Below, in pieces: positions 1-8,674 of a stretch of DNA of 64,000 nt; position 1 is the stretch's first letter, and each line of letters begins with the position of its first letter. The stretch lies in NCBI RefSeq assembly GCF_009389715.1, contig NW_024068198.1, positions 62,001-126,000 on the forward strand, in the 5' to 3' direction. This DNA is from Phoenix dactylifera. Lineage: Eukaryota > Streptophyta > Magnoliopsida > Arecales > Arecaceae. Both the position numbers and the translations under genes were made by a program. The notes beneath the pieces are model-generated. The model worked only from the letters and a program-made list of their open reading frames with translations. It was not told the origin of the DNA and ran no database searches.

Positions 1-789
1 ATCAATATCAAACTCAATCACTTATTCATGTCTCTCTCAATCTTTTATATGATAATTCAAACAATGAAACATTAGAAACTCTTTCTAATATTCATTTTGC
101 TTTGATCAAAGGCTTCTTGAATCATCATAAGATTAGAGTAAGTAGGATGTTACCTTCTCTTACTAGAAGTGACTGATTCCTTGTTGACCTACTCACAACC
201 TTCGTACAAAATCCACCATATCCAGAATACCCCGTACACAACGCAATGTCGTGAATGAGGGTAAACCAAAACATAGCTTCAAGTGCACAAGGTACCATGG
301 TGATCTCAGGTCTAAGGATCACTTGCACAACTCCCACTATGAGAACCATCTTTTGATAATTAAGTAAGAATCCATAAGATGTTCTCATGGCTGGTCATTT
401 CAGTGAACTCATTCCTCTAATGAGCACCCACATCTTTGTATTAGTGTCTCACACAAGTGATTGTGAGATCAATCACCCTCTACATTGAGCATACATAAGA
501 TGTGCCAGTCTTTCCGGTAATATTGATCCCCGACTCAATAGACCAATTTGACTGGGAATATTCTAAATTAGGATTTTAGGATTTTAGGTCTCACTGGTAT
601 GATCTCATCATAACCCTAAAACCAATATCCTAATTTATGGGGTTCATCATCCAATAATAAAATAGATAAGCAGCAAATGATGAAACACAATGCCTTTATT
701 GATATATATCGAGTGTCAAAGTACATGATTTGGAGGATTACAAAGAGAAACCCATCAAATGATTGGCTTATAGGGCATCTACTCTTTCA
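1..789 (-). repeat. 3' LTR of the Copia element (partial)
   Basis: This is the distal part of the LTR, identical to 7358-8146. It ends on the plus strand in ...TTTCA (TGAAA on the element strand), next to the polypurine tract. The rest of the LTR lies before position 1. The 87-codon frame at 125-388 recurs at 7482-7745 and is only LTR sequence. Confidence 0.93.
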
Positions 790-801
790 ATCTCCCACTT
801 G
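790..801 (-). other. Polypurine tract of the Copia element
   Basis: On the element strand this reads CAAGTGGGAGAT, directly before the LTR start TGAAAGAG. A purine-rich GGGAGAT next to the 3' LTR is the usual plus-strand DNA primer of Copia elements. It follows the RNase H stop codon (804-806) at once. Confidence 0.85.
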
Positions 802-803
802 CA

Positions 804-2609
804 CTAAAGCCAATCGCCCTTATATTTTAACCCCATACAATCGAGGTGACGATTGAATTGCTGCTGTGGTAGAGCTTTAGTAAATGGGTCTGCTATATTG
901 TTCTTTGTGTCTACTCGTTCAATCTTGACGTCTTGTCTTTCGATTATCTCTCGAACAAGGTGGAAGCGTCTCAAAATGTGCTTGGATCTATGATGAGACC
1001 TTGGTTCCTTAGCTTGTGCAACTGCTCCAGTGTTATCGCAATAAACTGGGACTGGTCCGGCAATCTCAGGAACTACACCCAGCTCTGTGATGAACTTCTT
1101 CATCCAGACTGCTTCCTTAGCAGCTTCACTAACAGCTATGTATTCTGCCTCAGTAGTTGAGTCAGCTACAGTTTGCTGTTTGGAACTTTTCCAACTCACA
1201 GCTCCACCATTCAAAGTGAAGATATATCCAGAGATTGACTTGCTATCATCTGGATCAGATTGAAAGCTAGAATCTGAATAGCCTTCTAGTTTCAATTCTG
1301 ATCCTCCATAAATCAGAAAAACATCTCTAGTCCTTCTCAAGTATTTGAGAATGCTTTTCACAATTTTCCAATGATCCTCCCCGGGATCTGCCTGAAATCT
1401 ACTTACCATACCCAAGGCATAAGCTACATCAGGCCTGGTACATAACATAGCATACATGATCGACCCTACTGCCGAAGCATAGGGAATAGAACTCATTCTA
1501 TTCCTCTCTTCAGATGTCTTAGGAGACATCTTCCTAGAGAGTTGTATGCCATGTCCTATGGGTAAGAAACCTTTCTTACTTCCATCCATGTTGAACCTCT
1601 TCAGCACATTATCAATGTACCTAGACTGGGACAAACCTAGCATCCTTTTAGATCTATCTCTATAGATCCTTATACCAAGTATATAGGATGCTTCACCCAA
1701 GTCTTTCATGGAAAATTTCTTTGATAGCCAAGTCTTGACCGATTGCATCATTGGAACATCATTTCCAATGACCAATATATCGTCCACATATAATATCAAG
1801 AAGACAATAGCACTCCCACTAGTCTTCTTGTACACACAAGGTTCATCTATATTTTTAATGAAGCCAAACTCTTTGACTATCATGTCAAAATGGATGTTCC
1901 AACTTCTAGATGCCTGCTTTAATCCATAAATGGATTTCTTAAGCCTACATACTTGATTTGCTCTCCCTCTTGAGACAAATCCCTCTGGCTGTGTCATATA
2001 GACCTCTTCCTCAAGGTGACCATTAAGGAAGGCGGTTTTGACATCCATCTGCCAGATCTCATAATCATAGTATGCAGCTATAGCAAGCATAATCCGAATA
2101 GATTTGAGCATAGCTACTGGCGAAAAAGTTTCATCATAATCAATGCCTTGTTTTTGCCTGAAACCTTTTGCCACTAGCCTGGCCTTGTAGGTTTCTACTT
2201 GGCCATCAGCTCCTATCTTCTTCTTGTATACCCATTTGCACCCTATTGGAATCACTCCCTCAGGTGCATCAACCAAAGTCCACACTTGGTTTGTATACAT
2301 AGAATCTATCTCGGATTTCATGGCGTCCAACCATCTGTCAGAGTCCCTACTCTTGACAGCTTCCGAATAGGTCAGAGGGTCATCGTTATCAACGATGTGG
2401 GCTTCATCATTCTCAATGATAAATCCATACCTCTCAGGTGCATTTCGCACTCTTTCTGACCTTCGAAAAGGAGTAGTGTGTAGTGGCTGTACCTCTTCCA
2501 TGGGTACATCTGGTTGAGGATTATTATGTGTCTCACCTTGTAGGTCTTGAACTTCATCAAGTTCAATTCTTCTATCCTTGCCCTTTTCTAAAAAAAACTC
2601 TTTTTCCAA
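804..2609 (-). pseudogene. Copia pol, reverse transcriptase-RNase H part (out of frame with gag-pol)
   Basis: This open frame of about 600 codons has no ATG at its start (its first codon is TTG), so it is the 3' half of a split polyprotein. It shows the Copia reverse transcriptase start (WLDAMKSEIDSM), the block YGLKQASRSWN, the catalytic YVDD motif (YVDDILVIGND), and an RNase H part with ADSTTEAEYIAVSEA and HHRSKHI. The 5' half (2572-4698) is in another frame and overlaps it by 38 bases. Compared with what is usual for the family, the linker between integrase and the LEKEF-type segment is missing about ten codons, so I infer a small deletion of 3n+2 bases rather than only a homopolymer slip. 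The enzyme domains themselves look intact. Confidence 0.9.
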
Positions 2610-4698
2610 GTTGTTCGGTAGGATTATAGAAGATATATCCTAAACTGTCTTTAGGATAACCTACAAATATACATTTGTCCGATCTAGCACTTAGCTTATG
2701 TCCAAAATTTCTTTTGACATAAGCATGACAACCCCATATCTTAAGATACTTAAGATTAGGTTTTTTTCCTTTCCATATCTCATATGGAGTGCTAGATACA
2801 GACTTAGATGGTACTCTATTTAATACTAATGCAGCAGTTTCTAGGGCATGTCCCCAGAAGGAAATTGGAAGATTTGTGAAGCACATCATGGACCGTACCA
2901 TATCTAATAAGGTACGATTCCTTCTTTCAGCTACACCATTTAATTGTGGCGTATATGGAGGTGTCCATTCAGAGAGTATACCCTTTAATTTAAGATAGTC
3001 TAAAAATTCACTAGAAAGGTATTCTCCTCCTCGATCAGATCGAAGGATTTTAATACACTTTCCAGTTTGTTTTTCGACCATACTTTGATACTCTTTAAAT
3101 TTATCAAAGGCTTCGGATTTATGTTTCATTAGATACACAAAACCGAACCTTGATAAGTCATCAGTAAATGTGATGAAGTAAGAGTATCCATCTCTAGCTT
3201 GAGTTGACATAGGACCGCACACATCAGTGTGTACGAGTTTTAACAACTCACTTGCCCTTTCTCCATGTCCCGAGAATGGAGACTTGGTCATTTTACCCAT
3301 AAGACAAGATTCACAAGTTCCTAATGATTCAAAATCATAAGGGTCAAAGAATTTATCTTTATACAACTTATGTAACCTTGTCTCACTAATATGACCTAAT
3401 CGGTAATGCCAGAGGAGGGTATTATTAATATTTTCTCTTTTTCTTTTATTATCTTTGCCAATATGAAACATAACATTATTAAGACATAATACTAAAAGAC
3501 CATTTTCCATAATGCCATGACAATAATACTCATTAGATAAAGAAATAGAGCAACCATTGCTCTTTCCATTTATTTCGAATTCTTTCTTAAGCAACAAAGG
3601 AATTGAAATTACATTTCTAATGATTTTTGGCATAAAATAACAGTCTTCTAGCTTCAAGAACTTTCCGGAGGGTAGCTCCAGTATGTAGGTGCCAACAGCT
3701 TCAGCCTGGATGGATTCTCCTCCAGCGCCATATAGCTCGAAGTCACCTTTCTTCAGTCTTCTAATTTTCTGCAGTCCATGCAAAGATTTGCATATGTGAG
3801 AACCACAACCGGTATCCAATACCCATGAATTAGAATCAGAAGAACTTAATGTCATATTGGCATGTAATAAAAACATACCTTTTGATGCAACACTTGCATC
3901 AGGCTTCACACTTGCAAGAAAGCTCTTGCAGTTCCTTTTCCAATGCCCCGTCTTGCCACAGTGGAAACAGGTACCGGGTCCAGAGATTTTCTTTCCCTTC
4001 TTCTTTTTGATGCGACTCTTAGGGTTTAGTTTTTTCTTTGAACCCTTGTTGCCCGACTTCTTCTTTGAGCTCTCACCAACAAGAAGGATCGGACCCTTGT
4101 CCTTCTTGATGTGAGACTCTGCTGTTTTCAGCATATTTAGAAGCTCAGGCAGGGAGGAATTCAGTTTGTTCATGTGATAATTCACGACAAACTGCGAGAA
4201 TGAGTCGGGTAGTGATTGCAGGATCAAATCCTGACTGAGCTCACTGTCCATAGCAAAACCAAGTTGACTTAATCGAGTGATTAAGTCTATAACCTTTAAA
4301 CAGTGGTCTTGCACAGACGATCCCTCGATCATTCTAGCACGGAACAACTGTTTAGATATCTCATATCTAGCAGTTCTGCTCTGCTCACCATATAGCTCCT
4401 TTAAGTTAAGGAGTATGGAGTGAGTATCCATGCTATCATGCTGCCTCTGCAATTCATTATTCATAGAAGCAAGCATGATACATTTGACAGTCAAACTGTC
4501 ATTTTTCCACATACGATATGTGGCCAATTCCTCCTCAGTTGCATCTTCCCCTGCTGACCCTAGGTCAGGGGTTTCAAGAATGTAGGAAAGTTTTTCTTGT
4601 GTGAGAACAATCTTTAAATTCCTCAACCAATCCACATAGTTGGGACCAGTCAATTTGTTTGTATCTAAGATACCTCTAAGTGAGAGTGAAGATGCCAT
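2572..4698 (-). pseudogene. Copia gag-protease-integrase part of the polyprotein
   Basis: The frame starts with ATG at 4698 and runs 708 codons to an early stop at 2572. In order it has the Copia gag region (GPNYVDWLRNLKIVL near the N-terminus), a lysine-rich basic stretch, the CCHC zinc knuckle CFHCGKTGHWKRNC near residues 245-260, an aspartic protease centre (WVLDTGCGSH), a pre-integrase zinc finger region (WHYRLGH...CESC), and the integrase core with its acidic residues in VHTDVCGP, RSDRGGEY and NGVAERRN. It stops shortly after the post-integrase segment GCHAYVKR...FYNPTEQ because of the frameshift near 2600. Intact copies would read on into reverse transcriptase. Gag, protease and integrase look functional here. 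Confidence 0.9.
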
Positions 4699-4885
4699 TT
4701 TTGCAGAATTAATCTATAATTACAAAGAACACTAATATAAGCAGACCAATCATGATGACATGTATTCAATCAGACAAGGACTTTTATCTAATTGTTACTC
4801 CCACTATTTTTATCGAATATCATAACCCTCAAGTATGATGAACGAGAAAATACTAATTTTCTTAGTGGGGTTGAGATCCAAATTT

Positions 4886-4927
4886 CTTATAAAAGACCTT
4901 GTGGGAATCACAACAAGCCCTTATAAG
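4886..4927 (-). repeat. Leader hairpin 1 (constant core, variable paired arms)
   Basis: On the plus strand the core TTGT-GGGAATCACA-ACAA sits at 4899-4916, with 4899-4902 pairing 4913-4916 around a 10-base loop. After a bulged C (4898), bases 4892-4897 pair with 4917-4922. Two of those contacts are A-C on the plus strand, hence U-G on the element RNA. After a second bulge (4891), 4886-4890 pair with 4923-4927. Confidence 0.75.
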
Positions 4928-4988
4928 TTCAAAGGTAGGAAACTCTTTCCAATTGCATCCCATGCAATTTCCAACTTTATTCTGTCCT

Positions 4989-5037
4989 CTAGCACACATA
5001 TAGTCTTGTGGGAATCACAACAAACTATTGTGTCTAG
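4989..5037 (-). repeat. Leader hairpin 2 (constant core, variable paired arms)
   Basis: This has the same core and 10-base loop (loop 5010-5019). After the bulged C at 5005, 5000-5004 pair with 5024-5028. After a bulge at 4999, 4994-4998 pair with 5029-5033. After a bulge at 4993, 4989-4992 pair with 5034-5037. That gives 18 pairs in all, in arms unrelated in sequence to those of hairpin 1. Confidence 0.78.
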
Positions 5038-5074
5038 TTAAGTCAAACCCTTCATTTTTATACAGTCATATTTG

Positions 5075-5116
5075 AATAATGCTGCCCTTGTGGGAATCAC
5101 AACAAGGCAACATATT
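5075..5116 (-). repeat. Leader hairpin 3 (constant core, variable paired arms)
   Basis: The core loop is at 5092-5101. After the bulged C (5087), 5079-5086 pair with 5106-5113, including one C-A contact (5082 and 5110) that is G-U on the element RNA. After a bulge at 5078, 5075-5077 pair with 5114-5116. Confidence 0.75.
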
Positions 5117-5164
5117 AAAATATGCCATATGCATCATATGCACCAAGATATTACAATATCAATC

Positions 5165-5206
5165 CCTAATACTAGCCTTGTGGGAATCACAACAAGCTAG
5201 CGTAGA
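5165..5206 (-). repeat. Leader hairpin 4 (constant core, variable paired arms)
   Basis: The core loop is at 5182-5191. After the bulged C (5177), 5171-5176 pair with 5196-5201, with one A-C contact that is U-G on the RNA. The outer arm is weaker (5165-5167 with 5204-5206). Confidence 0.68.
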
Positions 5207-5281
5207 TATTGACATAATAATATCTAAGCATGAAGGAAGGACCTTTATAGTGTTATATCAGCAATTAGCTTTTCCATGGAG

Positions 5282-5410
5282 GTCAATCAAATAGTTGGCC
5301 AGGTAAGCAGATGGGAGGCTCTCCTTACTTAGTAAGGTCCTAATTAAATAACCACCTGTAGCCTCTTTCCTAGACACCAACTTAGTCAATTGATTCAGAA
5401 TGGCTCAGCT
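5282..5410 (-). repeat. Leader fold, copy 1 of a duplicated unit of about 130 nt
   Basis: This is about 85% like 5500-5635 by eye. Inner stem: 5323-5328 (CCTTAC) pairs with 5332-5337 (GTAAGG). Next stem: 5308-5314 pairs with 5352-5358, with one A-C contact that is U-G on the RNA. The ends (AATCAA and TTGATT, GTTGG and CCAAC) can pair as well, so the whole unit can form a long hairpin. Confidence 0.65.
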
Positions 5411-5499
5411 TAAAGCAATTAACACTACGACTTAATTATGAATTTAGTGAGGGCTTTCAAATAGTAGTATCTTACTAACATTAAGCTCAACCATAAAAG

Positions 5500-5635
5500 A
5501 CAATCAAATAATTGGCCAGGAAAGCAGGTGGGAGGCACCCCTCACTCAGAGAGTGAGGTCCTAATTAAGTAACCACCTGTGGCTTCCTTCCTAGACACCA
5601 ACTGAGTCGATTGTTCCAGAATGGGTCAGCCCAAA
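5500..5635 (-). repeat. Leader fold, copy 2 of the duplicated unit
   Basis: Inner stem: 5540-5546 (CCTCACT) pairs with 5552-5558 (AGTGAGG). The T to C change relative to copy 1 is matched by A to G in the other arm. Next stem: 5525-5531 (CAGGTGG) pairs perfectly with 5573-5579. The outer ends ACAATC and GATTGT pair too. This copy is the nearer one to the primer binding site. Confidence 0.65.
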
Positions 5636-5820
5636 ATTTTCATACTACTATATTGGTCTCATTGCACATTCTATAATTTAGTACTAGCAATTATACTGTG
5701 CTACAACATGAATATAACACTATCTCATAGCATAAACTAATCATGCATACAAACAACCTAGCTATCTCATAGCATCAAGATAATAGCATGTATTATCATT
5801 TGGTTAAACTGATTAAGGGT

Positions 5821-5833
5821 GGCTCTGATACCA
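5821..5833 (-). other. Primer binding site (initiator tRNA-Met)
   Basis: On the element strand this reads TGGTATCAGAGCC, one base after the LTR end. TGGTATCAGAGC is the standard plant Copia site complementary to the 3' end of initiator methionine tRNA. It fixes the inner edge of the 5' LTR at 5835. Confidence 0.93.
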
Positions 5834-6321
5834 CTGTTAGGGTTTTCCAGTGCCCTAGGGCGCAGCGGAAGATACGAGATTATAAAATTTTCTTATAAAA
5901 CCCATTATATGAAACCCTAATAAGCCAAGATCGCCTTAATAGTATAACCAAATAATATAGAAAATATAATCTTGGTATAGAAGAATACCTATCACGCTAT
6001 ATCCAATATATCTGAAGATGTCCTAAGGTGCCCAAATGTTCACCCTCCGATGTTGATCCACACAGGAATGGGTTCAAGACTCTAGCTCCACCAAAACTTG
6101 ATTCTAATTGTTCAATCCTTCCAAAGGATTTAATTGGCTGATTTTCCTTCACTTCCTTCTTCCTTTCTACCTCTAAAACATTCACTAGCCTTTTTGTCCT
6201 AAAGAAGACCCTCTTGTCTTGGGTTAGGACAAAAGAGAGAGGCTTGTAAGAAAGAAGGGATAAGGGAGAGAGAAGGAGAGGCTTTTTCTTGGATGATCTT
6301 TAGAACCCCAAGGCACCTCCT

Positions 6322-6329
6322 TATTTATA
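6322..6329 (-). promoter_or_regulatory. TATA box of the Copia 5' LTR
   Basis: The element strand reads CTTATAAATAAGG. This is a consensus TATA box about 490 bases before the LTR inner edge. Transcription would start near 6290-6300, giving an R-U5 part of about 460 nt and a U3 of about 1.8 kb. The position is inferred from the motif only. Confidence 0.5.
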
Positions 6330-6499
6330 AGAGATGGAGGGATGCATCATAAAGGGATGCATCCCATCCACACACCTCATCATGATGAGGCATGTGCCAA
6401 GAGATGCATCCCATCATGATGGGGTGCTAAGGAGAAGGGTGTATCAACTTCTTTCTCACATCTCCCTCTTAAATCCTGATGATCCAAGGGCCCAAATGC

Positions 6500-6770
6500 A
6501 GTGAACCAAAGCCAATGGTCCAGATCTAGGCGCCATCTAATGGTCCGGATCAGGGCATCATCATCCAGGGTGCCATCCAGTGGTCCAGATTCAGGCGCTG
6601 AGCAACGGTCCAGATCTTTCATCCAGAGAGCCATCCAGTGGTCCAGTTTCAGGCGCTAACCAGTGGACCAGATCCTTCATCCAGGAAGCCATCCAATGGT
6701 CCAGATGAAGGCGCCAACCAGTGGACCAGATCCTTCATCCAGGAAGCGATCCAATGGTCCAGAAGTGAAG
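6500..6770. repeat. Imperfect tandem repeats in the LTR U3 region
   Basis: Units with GGCGC...CCAGTGGTCCAGAT...TTCATCCAG recur with GGCGC at 6529, 6594, 6652 and 6710. The last three are 58 bases apart and the first gap is 65. They lie just upstream of the TATA box on the element strand, where enhancer repeats are often found in LTRs. Confidence 0.75.
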
Positions 6771-8146
6771 GCCCTATCAAACCCAATCCAATTGGGTTTA
6801 ACCAACTTAAAGAAAACATTAAACCTAATCAAATCAGGTCTAATTAAAGCCAAATGGGTTTCAACTCTTGGCTAACCCATATTAGGTCATGATCTAATCA
6901 TATTAGATCAACCTAATCTAAGAATCATATTCGAATTTAATTCGAATCAGGAGCTAGGGTTTGCAACACGTGCTAGCATGTTCATCTTGCAAACATGATC
7001 TAATCCAATTAGACCCTTAATCAATTCCCTTGTGTGTGACCCATTGGGTTCCTTATCTTAGCCAGCAGTAGGTGCAGGTGCAAGTTGACCTAACCTGATT
7101 AGAATACCTCTAATCCAATTTAGGTTCAATTTAGTGCTAAACCTGACTTAGCAATCAGAACCTTTCTGATGCTTTGATCTAATCAAACTCTTTGATCCGA
7201 TCAACCCACAAGACATGATTGACGTCTAGCAACGTATCATGTTTACCCGGAAGATGAGGAATGTATTGGACAAATCCAAACATACCCTTCAGTGGAAAGT
7301 TACTGTGCAATTCAATCCCTCAGTCATACTACATCCTGAATAAGTGCTCGAGTATGGATCAATATCAAACTCAATCACTTATTCATGTCTCTCTCAATCT
7401 TTTATATGATAATTCAAACAATGAAACATTAGAAACTCTTTCTAATATTCATTTTGCTTTGATCAAAGGCTTCTTGAATCATCATAAGATTAGAGTAAGT
7501 AGGATGTTACCTTCTCTTACTAGAAGTGACTGATTCCTTGTTGACCTACTCACAACCTTCGTACAAAATCCACCATATCCAGAATACCCCGTACACAACG
7601 CAATGTCGTGAATGAGGGTAAACCAAAACATAGCTTCAAGTGCACAAGGTACCATGGTGATCTCAGGTCTAAGGATCACTTGCACAACTCCCACTATGAG
7701 AACCATCTTTTGATAATTAAGTAAGAATCCATAAGATGTTCTCATGGCTGGTCATTTCAGTGAACTCATTCCTCTAATGAGCACCCACATCTTTGTATTA
7801 GTGTCTCACACAAGTGATTGTGAGATCAATCACCCTCTACATTGAGCATACATAAGATGTGCCAGTCTTTCCGGTAATATTGATCCCCGACTCAATAGAC
7901 CAATTTGACTGGGAATATTCTAAATTAGGATTTTAGGATTTTAGGTCTCACTGGTATGATCTCATCATAACCCTAAAACCAATATCCTAATTTATGGGGT
8001 TCATCATCCAATAATAAAATAGATAAGCAGCAAATGATGAAACACAATGCCTTTATTGATATATATCGAGTGTCAAAGTACATGATTTGGAGGATTACAA
8101 AGAGAAACCCATCAAATGATTGGCTTATAGGGCATCTACTCTTTCA

Positions 8147-8674
8147 AGATCTGTTAAAACATACAAGCTCCCAAAGGGCATTGTTTTGCGAGGAATTTGT
8201 GCATTGAATACCTCTTTTTTAAAAAATTTGAAAAAAAAATCATAATCACTGGTAAAAAGCTCATTATTAGAATGGTAAGTACTGCTGATGGAAGTGTCTG
8301 CACCAAGTGATATGCCAATATTCATTCAACTGGAGGTTGGGATTTCAAACATTCATCTCTTGTAAATTTAGATTACATCTTTAGCAGGCCTTGATTTACA
8401 ATCCCAAAATTCAATGCCTATAATCTTTCAGGAACATTGGCAGGAAAGGTTAAATTAAGATAATACAAGGGATTATGAAGCAAAATCACGCAAGAAAAAT
8501 AAATACTACGACCATCCAACAACCAAAACGAGCTTGAATTTCAATTAGTGAATGCTTTTGAGCTTTCCCTATCAAAAGTGGGCAAAGCCTAACTGGTCAA
8601 TCCTGTCCAACTGGTTCCAGAAATTCACTACCATGTGCAGATGGTGACTCGGTTCATCAAAATGGTATCCTTTT
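8147..8674 (-). other. PMT2 3' flank and probable 3' UTR up to the Copia LTR
   Basis: This stretch lies between the PMT2 stop and the retrotransposon edge and has no coding frame. It is the likely 3' UTR. The LTR insertion may have displaced the original poly(A) region. I could not identify a convincing poly(A) signal by eye. Confidence 0.45.

Larger units (their letters stand above)
4699..5820 (-). other. Copia element 5' leader (untranslated)
   Basis: About 1.1 kb lies between the primer binding site and the gag start codon and has no credible open frame. It is packed with repeated, self-complementary sequence: four hairpins with a constant core at 4886-5205 and a duplicated fold of about 130 nt at 5282-5410 and 5500-5635. 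Leaders of LTR elements usually hold packaging, dimerisation and translation-control signals, so an RNA role is likely. The role is inferred; the repeats and complementarity are visible. Confidence 0.7.
1..8146 (-). mobile_element. Ty1/Copia LTR retrotransposon, cut by window edge
   Basis: Reading on the minus strand the order is 5' LTR (8146-5835), primer binding site, long leader, gag-protease-integrase, reverse transcriptase-RNase H, polypurine tract, then 3' LTR (789 to beyond position 1). The order integrase before reverse transcriptase defines Copia (Pseudoviridae-type) elements. About 1,523 bases of the 3' LTR lie outside the window, so the whole element should be about 9.7 kb. Positions 1-790 equal 7358-8147 base for base by eye, which implies a very recent insertion. 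The coding region nevertheless carries a frameshift near 2600, so this copy probably moved with proteins supplied by another copy. The outer target-site duplication cannot be checked because the left flank is missing. Confidence 0.95.
5835..8146 (-). repeat. 5' LTR of the Copia element (complete, 2,312 bp)
   Basis: The LTR is bounded by TG (5835, TGTTAGGG) and CA (8145-8146). Its inner edge touches the primer binding site and its outer edge abuts PMT2 3' sequence. It is long for a Copia LTR. It holds a strong TATA box at 6322-6329 and an array of imperfect repeats at about 6500-6770. Only 7358-8146 has a counterpart inside the window, and that part is identical. Confidence 0.92.

Noticed and set aside
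125-388. 87-codon frame repeated exactly at 7482-7745
   Set aside because: Part of the LTR; the repetition is due to the two LTRs and not to a duplicated gene.
4899-5195. CRISPR-like array of regularly spaced 20-base repeats
   Set aside because: Plant nuclear DNA, only four copies, and the spacers are complementary arms of hairpins in a retrotransposon leader.
8147-8151. AGATC as the five-base target duplication of the Copia element
   Set aside because: The matching left flank is outside the window, so it cannot be verified.
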